Below are positions 24,434-32,293 of a stretch of DNA of 64,000 bases, piece after piece. The DNA is taken from positions 1,204,501-1,268,500 of the forward strand of contig NZ_JAQGPL010000001.1 in NCBI RefSeq assembly GCF_028826105.1, given 5' to 3'. A program made the position numbers and the translations under genes. Numbering within the stretch: position 1 is the first letter of the stretch; every line of letters begins with the position of its first letter. The notes under the pieces are model-generated. The model was given only the letters and a program-made list of their open reading frames with translations, did no database searches and had not been told where the DNA came from. The stretch comes from Paenibacillus humicola. GTDB lineage: Bacteria; Bacillota; Bacilli; Paenibacillales; Paenibacillaceae.

Positions 24434-26401
24434 ATGAGCGTCATAGCAGGCATTCACAATTATGATTCCGATCCTGTATCCCATGAGGATTGCGGCAGGC
24501 TGATGCATGCTTTGCAGATGTATCAAACGGATGAGCTCAGCGGCTGGCGGGGGGATTCGGTCTTTTTGGGATGTGGTGTGAAGCGGGTGACGCCGGAGTC
24601 TCTCGGTGAGAAGCTGCCTTACGAGGATAAAGAGCTGGGGCTGGTCATTACGGCGGATGCGGTCATTGATAACCGGGAGGAGCTGTTTGAACGGCTGCAG
24701 GTCGAACGCCAACGCCGTAATATGCCGGACAGCGAGCTTATTTTGCTGGCTTATCGCAAGTGGTTGATAGACGCTCCGCAATATTTAATCGGTGATTACG
24801 CGTTCGTGGTCTGGGACAGGAAAAGAAGGCTGCTGTTTGGCGCGCGCGATCCTATCGGAAACCGGACGCTGTATTATCATCAGAACGGCAGCCGATTCTC
24901 GTTTGCGACCACGATTGAACCGCTCCTCACTCTGAATGATCGGCATGTTTCGATCAATGAGACTTGGCTGGCCGAATTTCTGGCGCTTCCGGCCGAATAC
25001 GAGTCGGCGGATCCCTTCAGTACCGCTTATAACGGAATTGGGCAGCTGCCTCCTGCTTATTCTTTCACTTTAATGAACGGCTTCTGGAGTACGCTGCAAT
25101 ACGAAAAGCTCCGGCCGGCGCAGATCCCCCAGTTCAAGACGAACGAATCCTATGAGGAGGCGTTTCGGGAGGTATTTGCGCAGGCGGTCCGATCGAGGCT
25201 GCGAACGCATAAGGCAGTCGGTGCCGCGTTAAGTGGCGGGCTTCATTCGGGCTCCGTCGCCGGTCTCTCGGCAAAGGAATTACAAAAAGAGCATAAACCG
25301 CTGCACACGTTCAGCTATGTCCCGCCGGGCGATGCTGCCCATAGGACAGTTAGTGACCCGGTTAACGATGAGCGGTCTTTGATCAAGCAAATGGTCCGGC
25401 ACATTGGCGGTACCTCCGATCACAATCTATATTTCCCGGAAAATAGTCCGTTGTCCGACATGGACGAGTGGCTCGATATATTGGAAATGCCCTATAAATT
25501 CGTGGATAACTCCTTTTGGACAAAAGATATTCATAAGCAGGCAGCCGAATGGGATATCGGTATACTGCTTACCGGCTTCGGAGGCAAACAGTCGGTTTCC
25601 TGGGGATCGCCGGTCGACTATTATGCGTATTTGTTGAAAAGGTTTCGATGGATGAGGCTTTATCGGGAGCTGGGTCCATACAGCCGCAGCACGAAGCTCG
25701 GGCGTACACGACTGCTCTCCATGATTGGCAGGTCTGCTTTTTCGCGGAGAACCGGAAACGCTGCATACGCCGGGGAACCGATCTTGATTCATCCGGATTT
25801 TGCCCGGAGCATGCATGTAAGGGAACTGCTTCGCCATTTTGATGCCGACATCGGCGGTGGTACAGCCTTCACGTTGGAAGGACGAGCCCGGCTGTTGGAG
25901 AGCATGACTTTTTCCAGCATGCAGGGGACGAGACGCACGAAACTTTCTCTCCGTTACGGCGTAATGGAAAGGGATCCGTTCCTGGATGTAAGGTTGATCC
26001 GGTTTTGTCTTGCTCTTCCACTGGAGCAATTTGTGCAGCATGGCATGAACGGGGCTTTGCTTCGGAGAGCGATGAAAGGTGATTTGCCGGATACGGTCCG
26101 GTTAAACCCGCGTGTTTGCGGTATTCATGGCGAGGCTTGGGTGTACGGGCTGCTGAAGGATTTGAAGCGGATCGCCGAAGATATCGATGCGCTGTGCAAA
26201 AACGATGCCGCGAATGAATATCTGAATATTCCGCAAATTAAAGCTTCATTTCATAAAGTGGATCGCCATCCCCGGCCCGGGCTTGCTCTTGTACCGGATC
26301 TCCAGTTGTTAATGCGGGGATTGGCCGTTCACCGTTTTCTACATAAACTGCGTTCGCTGCCGCCGGTTCCGGCACCGCTTCGATCCGGCTCTTACTCCTG
26401 A
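24434..26401 (+). CDS. Lasso peptide cyclase C (asparagine-synthetase-like), PP-loop variant
   Basis: 655 residues from the ATG at 24434 (GGAGG five nt upstream). An N-terminal class II amidotransferase-like domain without the catalytic Cys2 (MSVIAGIHNYDSD) is followed by the asparagine-synthetase domain. C proteins adenylate a leader-core Asp or Glu side chain and close the macrolactam on residue 1 of the core. The PP-loop normally reads SGGLDS; here it is SGGLHSG, with His271 (CAT) in place of Asp. The downstream GFGGKQSVSWG also departs from the usual G-GD pattern. The protein is otherwise full length. It is first in the operon, 60 bp before the precursor gene. Activity is therefore uncertain. 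Confidence 0.88.
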   Translation: MSVIAGIHNYDSDPVSHEDCGRLMHALQMYQTDELSGWRGDSVFLGCGVKRVTPESLGEKLPYEDKELGLVITADAVIDNREELFERLQVERQRRNMPDSELILLAYRKWLIDAPQYLIGDYAFVVWDRKRRLLFGARDPIGNRTLYYHQNGSRFSFATTIEPLLTLNDRHVSINETWLAEFLALPAEYESADPFSTAYNGIGQLPPAYSFTLMNGFWSTLQYEKLRPAQIPQFKTNESYEEAFREVFAQAVRSRLRTHKAVGAALSGGLHSGSVAGLSAKELQKEHKPLHTFSYVPPGDAAHRTVSDPVNDERSLIKQMVRHIGGTSDHNLYFPENSPLSDMDEWLDILEMPYKFVDNSFWTKDIHKQAAEWDIGILLTGFGGKQSVSWGSPVDYYAYLLKRFRWMRLYRELGPYSRSTKLGRTRLLSMIGRSAFSRRTGNAAYAGEPILIHPDFARSMHVRELLRHFDADIGGGTAFTLEGRARLLESMTFSSMQGTRRTKLSLRYGVMERDPFLDVRLIRFCLALPLEQFVQHGMNGALLRRAMKGDLPDTVRLNPRVCGIHGEAWVYGLLKDLKRIAEDIDALCKNDAANEYLNIPQIKASFHKVDRHPRPGLALVPDLQLLMRGLAVHRFLHKLRSLPPVPAPLRSGSYS

Positions 26402-26461
26402 TAGTCGAGGCCTTGTGCCTTGTCTATATAACTCGGTTATTCTGCAAGGAGGTGAAAACAG

Positions 26462-26590
26462 ATGTCCAAAAAAGTTTGGGAAGCGCCACAAATGGAAGTA
26501 CTCGACGTCAACCTGACGATGGCAGGCCCGGGAACGATGATTCCCGACGCGGTACAAAACGATGTAGACGAAGTCGTTCATCACAGCTAA
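26462..26590 (+). CDS. Lasso peptide precursor A, paeninodin-like
   Basis: 42 residues with a very strong ribosome site (AAGGAGGTGA). The leader is residues 1-20 (MSKKVWEAPQMEVLDVNLTM): W-x-x-P stands where the usual YxxP lies, and Thr19 is at the conserved -2 position. The core, residues 21-42, begins AGPGTMIPD and ends DEVVHHS. Core Ala1 and Asp9 can form a nine-residue ring with a 13-residue tail. The start AGPGT..PD and the C-terminal Ser match paeninodin, whose Ser is phosphorylated by a clustered kinase; no such kinase is in this window. A hand sum of residue masses gives about 2269.04 Da (monoisotopic, neutral) for the cyclised core. Confidence 0.93.
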   Translation: MSKKVWEAPQMEVLDVNLTMAGPGTMIPDAVQNDVDEVVHHS

Positions 26591-26601
26591 AATTCGACCC
26601 A

Positions 26602-26635
26602 CCCTTATACGCGCAAGTGTGTAAGGGGCTTTTTC
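26602..26635 (+). terminator. Partial terminator between precursor A and B2
   Basis: CCCTTATAC (26602-26610) pairs with GTGTAAGGG (26619-26627) over an 8-nt loop, followed by GCTTTTTCC. It lies 12 nt after the precursor stop and would give more precursor than B2 message. Confidence 0.75.
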
Positions 26636-26726
26636 CAACCTTTAGACGACCATTTGGAGTGAGAGGCTTCCAACTGGCGTTTGACATAGATAAAGATCCA
26701 TTTTCAAGCGGAGAGGGTAATGACCC

Positions 26727-27173
26727 TTGTTCAGACTAATTAAAAAAGCGTTTGCTTTGCATCCACGAGAGCTGCGGTTATATACCGAGGCTTTTTTTTA
26801 TTTGGGCTGGGCCCGAGTGCTAAAAGCGCTGCCATTTGCCAAAGTGGCGCCGGGGCTTGGCCGTCCGATGCAGGAAACTTCATTCGCTCGCAATACGCCT
26901 GCGGAAGATACGATCAAACGGATCTCCCGTGCCGTCCGAACCATGAGCCGGCATACCTGGTGGGAAAGCCAATGCCTGGTCATGGCGATTGCCGCGATGA
27001 AAATGCTGGATCGCCGCGGCATTGAGAGTACGCTTTATTTGGGGACGGCCAGGGATGCGGACGGCAAAATGATCGCCCACGCCTGGCTGCGCAGCGGGAA
27101 TATTTATTTGACCGGCTTTGAGGAAATGAGGAAATTTACGGTCGTTGGGAAATTCGGCAATGCAGCGGGTTGA
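26727..27173 (+). CDS. Lasso peptide leader protease B2 (transglutaminase-like)
   Basis: 148 residues from a TTG with GGAGAGGG nine nt upstream. Cys83 (WWESQCLVMAIAAMKMLDRRGI) and His118 (KMIAHAWLRSG) are the cysteine-protease pair of the transglutaminase-like B2 family, which removes the leader before cyclisation. The expected third acidic residue is not obvious. B2 normally works with the small RRE protein B1, often encoded just upstream; the 136 bp between A and B2 encode no B1, and none is fused here. The N-terminal 50 residues (LHPRELRLYTEAFFYLGWARV) are typical of stand-alone B2. Confidence 0.9.
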   Translation: MFRLIKKAFALHPRELRLYTEAFFYLGWARVLKALPFAKVAPGLGRPMQETSFARNTPAEDTIKRISRAVRTMSRHTWWESQCLVMAIAAMKMLDRRGIESTLYLGTARDADGKMIAHAWLRSGNIYLTGFEEMRKFTVVGKFGNAAG

Positions 27174-27337
27174 CCAATCCGATCATTTGATTAACGAAAA
27201 CAATCGGGGGAGATGAACAACCGCGCTTCTGCATGGCTGGAATTATAATGCCTGGCGGAAGCATATAAGAGACTATAAAGGACTTGTTGGAACAGCTGCA
27301 CCGCCGTCGTGAATGCGTTAGGAAATGGGGTGAATCG

Positions 27338-27499
27338 ATGAGCAGCGGGGAACAGCGCAAGCAGGAGCTGGACATTCGGGCCATTATGGCTTCGCTTGGA
27401 ATCGACGCCGGGAAGCTGAAGCCGGATGAAGCGGCTGATCATGAAGCGGCGGGGGCGGAGCGGCCGGCGGACAGGAGCGGGAAGCAGGCGGAATCGTGA
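27338..27499 (+). CDS. Microprotein 3 (53 aa, GID motif), unknown function
   Basis: 53 residues starting MSSGEQRKQELDIRAIM, with GGGGTGAATCG before the ATG. LDIRAIMASLGIDAGKL aligns with microprotein 1 (seven identities in 17 positions), while the C-terminal half is a disordered Glu/Ala/Arg tail. No signal peptide or cysteines. It sits 165 bp after the lasso B2 gene and 37 bp before the LytR-type gene, in the same direction. It is not a B1/RRE protein: it is too short and lacks the winged-helix pattern. Function unknown. Confidence 0.55.
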   Translation: MSSGEQRKQELDIRAIMASLGIDAGKLKPDEAADHEAAGAERPADRSGKQAES

Positions 27500-27536
27500 A
27501 CGCCAGGGTGAATTCATTAATGAAAGAAGGGCGGCT

Positions 27537-28475
27537 ATGAACCGTCGTGTCAAAAGGGTACTCGCCTGGTCCGGGATCGCTGCCGGGGTCTTGATATTGG
27601 CAGCCTGCGGCTATTTGTATTACCTTTATAACTCTGCCAAGCATACGGCAGCCAAGATATACGAGGCGCCCGCCAAACCGGTGTATGTCAGCAAGGATCC
27701 GGATGTGCAGAAACGGGTGGACACCGAAGCGAAGACGCCTGACCGGCTGAAGCCGTTTACGGTGCTTGCGCTTGGCGTCGATCAGCGCCCGCACGATACC
27801 GGCCGCTCCGATACGATCATCCTGATGGCCGTGAATCCGGCGAAAAAATCGATTCTCATGTTTAATATTCCGCGCGATACGCGGACGGACATCGTCGGAC
27901 ACGGCACGGTGGACAAAATCAATCATGCGTACGCGTTCGGCGGCGTCAACATGTCGATTCAGACCATCGAGCGGTTTCTTGATTATCCGGTCGATTATTA
28001 CATCAAAGTGAATATGGAAGGCTTCGCCCGCCTTATCGATCTGATCGGCGGCGTCGAGGTGGATAACCCCTTTGCGTTCAATTATGAGCAGCACACGTTT
28101 GCAAAGGGGCATTTGACCTTGAACGGTGATGAGGCGCTGCTCTATTCGCGGATGCGCTACGACGATCCGCGAGGCGACTTGGGCCGGAATGCGAGGCAGC
28201 GCGACATTTTAGAAGAAGTGATGAAGCACGCGATGAACCTGACGAACGTGACCAAGATCGATTCGATGCTGAGCGAGGTCGGGGACAGTGTGAAGACAAA
28301 CATCACCTTCGACGAGATGAAGCAATTCCTTACCGACTACCGTCCGGCAATCGGCAGCATCGACACAGTGGAAATTCAAGGGAAAGGGCAGACGATCGGC
28401 GGCATCTGGTATTACATCGTAAGCGACGCCGAGCGGAGCCGGATTCATAATCTGCTCAAAAATCAGATGCAGTAA
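27537..28475 (+). CDS. LytR-CpsA-Psr (LCP) family ligase
   Basis: 312 residues. A short basic start and one membrane helix (about 8-27) anchor an outer LCP domain: LGVDQRPHDTGRSDTIILMAVNP, MFNIPRDTRTDI, KINHAYAFGGVNMSIQTIE, and VEVDNPFAF. Arg and Asp residues of these blocks bind the polyprenyl pyrophosphate. LCP proteins move undecaprenyl-linked polymers such as teichoic acid or capsule onto peptidoglycan. Its nearness to the exopolysaccharide genes fits attachment of that polymer, though it is 4.5 kb away with the lasso genes between. AAGGGCGG precedes the ATG. Confidence 0.93.
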   Translation: MNRRVKRVLAWSGIAAGVLILAACGYLYYLYNSAKHTAAKIYEAPAKPVYVSKDPDVQKRVDTEAKTPDRLKPFTVLALGVDQRPHDTGRSDTIILMAVNPAKKSILMFNIPRDTRTDIVGHGTVDKINHAYAFGGVNMSIQTIERFLDYPVDYYIKVNMEGFARLIDLIGGVEVDNPFAFNYEQHTFAKGHLTLNGDEALLYSRMRYDDPRGDLGRNARQRDILEEVMKHAMNLTNVTKIDSMLSEVGDSVKTNITFDEMKQFLTDYRPAIGSIDTVEIQGKGQTIGGIWYYIVSDAERSRIHNLLKNQMQ

Positions 28476-28501
28476 GGTTTGTCAGACAGGCGGTCTAAAA
28501 T

Positions 28502-28551
28502 AAGCCCCCCGCTCATAAAGTTGGAATAGCTTTAGGAGAAGGGGGCTTTTT
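28502..28551 (+). terminator. Terminator overlapping the next gene's ribosome site
   Basis: AAGCCCCC (28502-28509) pairs with GGGGGCTT (28541-28548) and runs into TTTTT. The right arm contains the AAGGGGG that serves the ATG at 28553, so folding would also hide that ribosome site. Confidence 0.75.
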
Positions 28552-28552
28552 C

Positions 28553-29041
28553 ATGCCGCATAGAAGGCGGGGCAGGCGGCCGCTCCGGTTGTGGACGGCT
28601 GCGCTTGCACTGCTTATCGCCGTCTGGCTGGTTTGGCGAGGCGGCATGACGCTTGCGGCGGCGGGCGGAGGCTCCGGGGCGATGCACACCGTGGAGCAGT
28701 TTTATCGGGATGAGCAGTCCGGCGATTTCGGCAGCGCGTGGGAGCTGTTCCACCCGCTAATGCAGCAGAAATTCGAAAAGGCGTCCTACATTCAGAAACG
28801 GGCACACATCATGATGCAGGATTTTGGCGTCAAGACGTTCGATTTCAAAGCGGGCAGACCGAAGCATCTGTCCGCATGGCGGATAAGCAGCGATGAGCCC
28901 GAAATCAATGACGTGTACGAAATCGTAGTGACGCAGCATTTTCATACCCCTTATGGCGATTTCGAGCTGGTTCAGCCCTGTTATCTGGCCAAAGACGACG
29001 GCGCATGGAAGCTGCTGTGGTCGTATGAGGGGACTGGCTAA
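28553..29041 (+). CDS. Membrane-anchored NTF2-like protein, unknown function
   Basis: 162 residues. A very basic start (MPHRRRGRRPLRLW) and one membrane helix (about 15-36) carry an outer domain, AMHTVEQFYRDEQSGDFGSAWELFHPLMQQKF to the C-terminal YGDFELVQPCYLAKDDGAWKLLWSYEG, with the sequence habit of NTF2-like folds. I do not recognise a specific family. It follows the LCP gene but behind a terminator, which also covers its ribosome site. Confidence 0.7.
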   Translation: MPHRRRGRRPLRLWTAALALLIAVWLVWRGGMTLAAAGGGSGAMHTVEQFYRDEQSGDFGSAWELFHPLMQQKFEKASYIQKRAHIMMQDFGVKTFDFKAGRPKHLSAWRISSDEPEINDVYEIVVTQHFHTPYGDFELVQPCYLAKDDGAWKLLWSYEGTG

Positions 29042-29110
29042 GCTGTCTAACTTGCTGCAATGGTGGTATGAGGAAATGCGTAAGCCATAACGGAGAGGAG
29101 TTGGAGGACA

Positions 29111-29572
29111 ATGGATGTGAACGCACTTCGCGATAAAGCGATCCGTCGCAATGTCCGCATAGGTATACATGAGAGCGTTCAAGCGAAAATATCCATCGCA
29201 CACGCCCCGGGCGGCGCAGCGCCTTCCAAGGAGACGCCGGTGCTGCTGCGTAGCATGGGCCCTACCTGCCTGCAATTCATGACGCATCTGCGTTTTCCGG
29301 TGAATACCGATTATACGCTTCGAGCTGTTGTCATGATCGGCGAATGGGAGCTGGGGGTTCTCGGGCATATCATTTGGCGGCGCAAGGAAGACCATCTGTA
29401 TGTATACGGCTGCGAGCTGCTGCCGGATCGCGGCATGCGGCGCTCGATTGCGCAGGCGCTGTATGAGCATTTGCGGCTTGCACATCCGGGCGCTCGGCGC
29501 GTACACGAGATGTACCGCAGCATGGCTGCCGCCGGAGGGAGTTCGGAAGCGAGGATGGACCGGCGGGGATGA
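29111..29572 (+). CDS. PilZ-like domain protein (weak assignment)
   Basis: 153 residues with TTGGAGGACA before the ATG. The pattern IRRNVRIGIHESVQAKISI, then GPTCLQFMTHLRFPVNTDYTLRAVVMIGEWELGVLGHIIWRR, resembles PilZ beta barrels, but the RxxxR and DxSxxG c-di-GMP contacts are not clean. It may therefore be a degenerate or non-binding PilZ. The C-terminal 40 residues are helical and basic. Contrast the clear PilZ protein at 53261. Confidence 0.5.
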   Translation: MDVNALRDKAIRRNVRIGIHESVQAKISIAHAPGGAAPSKETPVLLRSMGPTCLQFMTHLRFPVNTDYTLRAVVMIGEWELGVLGHIIWRRKEDHLYVYGCELLPDRGMRRSIAQALYEHLRLAHPGARRVHEMYRSMAAAGGSSEARMDRRG

Positions 29573-29947
29573 GGCGCAGCGGCAGCGAACCAGGCAATCC
29601 GGAAGCCGAGTGAGTAGGGCACGTAGGAATAACTTACTGCCTCCGGGGAAGTACCGAGGACGGATGCAAATTACAAGAAGGGAGTTATAGAACAGACGGC
29701 AGGCTCAAAAGCTTGCGAATACGATTTTAGGGAGGATGTGTCTGGCTGAACGGAGTTTTTTTTCGGAGAAAGTTTGAATGTCTTTTTTTATGAAGAAATG
29801 AAAGCGCATACACGACAAATTTCGCATATTTTACTTGACACCTATCAGGCAATGTCATATTGTTAGGATATAAAGATACAATATGTAACATAAAAGTCGA
29901 ATATGATACATAAAGTAGAAACATGTTGGAAAAAGGAGTGGTCATTC
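29573..29947 (+). promoter_or_regulatory. Gene-free interval with promoter and third copy of the operator
   Basis: The first half shows nothing I can name. TTGACA (29835-29840), a 17-bp spacer and TATTGT (29858-29863) form a likely promoter. GATACAATATGTAAC (29875-29889), identical to the lasso-promoter site, lies just downstream of the expected start, where a bound repressor would block transcription. The interval is AT-rich against its GC-rich surroundings. Confidence 0.6.
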
Positions 29948-30238
29948 TTGGAGGACAAGGAGTGTTTTTGCTGTATTTGCTGCGGCTATATTCTGGATCG
30001 GGAAGTGGCGGCGATTGTTTTTCGTACCGGCTTTTATAAAATCGTATACCCGCTTGGCTGCTGCAAACGGTGCGCCGCAAGCGAAGAACTCGCCGCCTCG
30101 GCGGAAACGCCGGAGCTGCCGGACAATCGGCAGGAAGGAAAAATGCCCCGGCTGCCTGTGGCTCCCGACTCGGACCTGTTCGATGATCCGCTGACGAAAC
30201 CGTCCGAAGCCCCGTATCCGCTTATTGCCGCTCTATAA
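29948..30238 (+). CDS. Cysteine-rich small protein, possible zinc ribbon
   Basis: 96 residues from the TTG at 29948 (AAGGAG nine nt upstream); an ATG at 29903 gives 15 more residues but no ribosome site. CFCCICCGY near the start and GCCKRCA 30 residues later form paired Cys-x2-Cys knuckles around a short beta segment, as in a zinc ribbon. The rest is acidic and Pro-rich (LPDNRQEGKMPRLPVAPDSDLFDDP). Family unknown. It is of interest because its promoter carries the same operator as the exopolysaccharide and lasso operons. Confidence 0.6.
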   Translation: MEDKECFCCICCGYILDREVAAIVFRTGFYKIVYPLGCCKRCAASEELAASAETPELPDNRQEGKMPRLPVAPDSDLFDDPLTKPSEAPYPLIAAL

Positions 30239-30424
30239 ACCGGCCTGACGGCCGCCGAAGAACCGCCATGGCCCGCCGCCGCGAAAGCTCCCTGCAGCTG
30301 ACGCGCCGGCGGGCCCTTTAAATTTTGTTTAAGAAACTTCCATCCTTTTTCGCGTTTCCGTATAATGAAAAGCATGCGAGGCCGCAAGAAGGGCTTTCGC
30401 CAGGATAAAACGGGAGGTTCTTGG

Positions 30425-31351
30425 GTGGATAATCTAGCTTCCGAATCAATTGTCCAATTAAGCCAGGTAACGAAACGAATCGGCGGCAGAACGATTATCG
30501 ACAAGCTGTCGCTTGAGCTTTCGGAAGGCGAAGTATTCGGCTTCCTCGGGCCGAACGGCTCCGGGAAAACGACGACGATCCGCATGATGGTCGGGCTGAT
30601 GTCGCTGACGGAAGGCGATGTCGTGATCCGGGGCAGCAGCATCCGGACGGATTTCGAGAACGCGATACGACATGTGGGGGCCATTGTCGAAAACCCGGAA
30701 ATGTACAAATATTTGACCGGCTACCAGAACCTGCTCCACTATTCGCGCATGGTGCCGGGCGTTACCCGCGGGCGGATCGAGGAAGTGGTCGAGCTTGTCG
30801 GGCTGAAGGCGCGCATCCACGAGAAGGTGAAGACGTATTCGCTCGGCATGCGCCAGCGGCTTGGCGTGGCGCAGGCGATTTTGCACAAGCCGTCGCTGCT
30901 CATTCTGGATGAGCCGACGAACGGACTCGACCCGGCCGGCATCCGCGAGCTGCGCGATTATTTGCGGCAGCTGGCCAAAGAGGAACGCATCACCGTATTC
31001 GTCTCCAGCCATCTGCTCAGCGAGATGGAGCTCATGTGCGACCGCGTGGCGATCATTCAGACCGGACGGCTGATCGACGTGCGAAGCATTCGCAGCGAGG
31101 GAGCGGCGGCAGTCGCTGTGAGCCGGGTCGTTTTCGAGGTCGACAACGCGCAGGAGGCCGTTCGGCTGCTGGCCGAATACGGGGCGGCGCTGGCGGACGG
31201 GGCGGTATCGGTCGAAGCCGGCCGCGAGACGGTAGCCCGGATCAATGCCGAGCTGGTGCGCGCGGGGCTGAACGTTTACGGCATCCGCACGGTCAGCAAG
31301 TCGCTGGAAGACCAATTCCTCGAAATGACGGGGGGCGAGACGATTGTCTAA
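30425..31351 (+). CDS. ABC transporter ATP-binding protein (BcrA-like)
   Basis: 308 residues from the GTG at 30425, seven nt after GGGAGG; the frame extends 20 residues upstream without a ribosome site. Walker A GPNGSGKTTT, signature YSLGMRQRLGVAQAI, Walker B LLILDEPTNGLDP and the switch His in VSSHLLSEMELM are all present. The C-terminal 90 residues are the extension usual in bacitracin-resistance-type (BcrA) subunits. It overlaps its permease by 8 bp. The pair could export a peptide or lipid. It is the nearest ABC exporter to the lasso genes, but it is not of the usual lasso D type (fused permease and ATPase), so that link is speculative. Confidence 0.92.
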   Translation: MDNLASESIVQLSQVTKRIGGRTIIDKLSLELSEGEVFGFLGPNGSGKTTTIRMMVGLMSLTEGDVVIRGSSIRTDFENAIRHVGAIVENPEMYKYLTGYQNLLHYSRMVPGVTRGRIEEVVELVGLKARIHEKVKTYSLGMRQRLGVAQAILHKPSLLILDEPTNGLDPAGIRELRDYLRQLAKEERITVFVSSHLLSEMELMCDRVAIIQTGRLIDVRSIRSEGAAAVAVSRVVFEVDNAQEAVRLLAEYGAALADGAVSVEAGRETVARINAELVRAGLNVYGIRTVSKSLEDQFLEMTGGETIV

Positions 31352-32141
31352 TTTCATGCTGCTGATCCGCAACGAAAATATGAAAATTTACCGCCGTTTA
31401 CGCACATGGATCATGTTCGGCATTCTGGTGGCGATCCTGCTCGCCATCGATATCGGGGCGAAGCTGATCGGCGGGGGGGACGCCAACAACTGGAACATGA
31501 TGCAGATCAACTCGGCCGTCCTGTTCTCCATCGTCACGATCTTCACCGTTGTCGTCTCCGCCGACAGCGTGGCGGGCGAGTTTTCCAGCGGGACGATCAA
31601 GCTGCTGCTCATCCGGCCGTGGAGCCGCTCGAAAATTTTGCTCTCGAAATATATCAGTCTCCTGCTGTTCGCGCTGATCATGGCCGCGCTGCTGTTCGTA
31701 CTGTCGCTCTTCGTCAACATCGCGCTGTTCGGCTACGACGGAAGCGCCGACGTCGTGCAGCGGGTGCTGCACGTCGACCGGGACATGACGCCGCTGGCTT
31801 TCATGCTGATTTATTATATCGATCAGTTCGTGGCGCTGATCGTCACCGTGACGCTGTCGTTTATGCTCTCCACCGTGTTCCGCAGCGGAGGGCTGGCGAT
31901 CGGGCTGTCGCTGTTCCTGCTCCTCGGCGGGAGCACGATCACGGGCCTGTTGACGCTGCTGCACAAAAAATGGGTCGATTACGTGCTGTTCCTGCACATG
32001 AATCTGGCCCAGTATTTGACGAACAGCCCGGTCAAGGAAGGCATGACGATCGGCTTCTCGCTCGGCGTGCTGGCGGTTTATTATATCGTCTTCGTCGCGA
32101 TTACCTGGATCATCTTTAACAAGCGCGACGTCGCGGGATAA
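31344..32141 (+). CDS. ABC-2 type transporter permease
   Basis: 265 residues from a TTG with GGGGGCGAGACGA upstream. Six membrane helices (first near 22-42, last near 235-258). The block DSVAGEFSSGTIKLLLIRPWSRSKILLSKY is the conserved coupling segment of BcrB/NatB-like ABC-2 permeases. Partner of the ATPase encoded just upstream. Confidence 0.92.
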   Translation: MSNFMLLIRNENMKIYRRLRTWIMFGILVAILLAIDIGAKLIGGGDANNWNMMQINSAVLFSIVTIFTVVVSADSVAGEFSSGTIKLLLIRPWSRSKILLSKYISLLLFALIMAALLFVLSLFVNIALFGYDGSADVVQRVLHVDRDMTPLAFMLIYYIDQFVALIVTVTLSFMLSTVFRSGGLAIGLSLFLLLGGSTITGLLTLLHKKWVDYVLFLHMNLAQYLTNSPVKEGMTIGFSLGVLAVYYIVFVAITWIIFNKRDVAG

Positions 32142-32159
32142 TGGTGGGAATGGCTGAAA

Positions 32160-32196
32160 GACGCCCCGTCTTTATGGACGCGGCGTTCTTTTTCGT
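32160..32196 (+). terminator. Terminator after the ABC pair
   Basis: CGCC-C-CGTC pairs with GACG-C-GGCG (32162-32170 with 32177-32185, one mismatch) around TTTATG, and TTCTTTTT follows. Confidence 0.75.
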
Positions 32197-32293
32197 CTTT
32201 TGAGCGCTTCCGGACGAGGCGCCCTCCACGTATACCGGAAGCGGCCGGGGTCAAAGCTATAGACATTTCGGACCATATGGGGGAGGGACGGGC

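Noticed and set aside
27338..27499. Missing lasso B1 (RRE) protein
   Set aside because: At 53 residues, with one short helix region and a disordered tail, it lacks the beta strands and winged-helix pattern of B1.
30425..32141. ABC pair as the missing lasso exporter
   Set aside because: It is a split BcrA/BcrB-type system over 3 kb away behind other genes, not the fused D-type exporter of lasso clusters, and lacks the shared operator.
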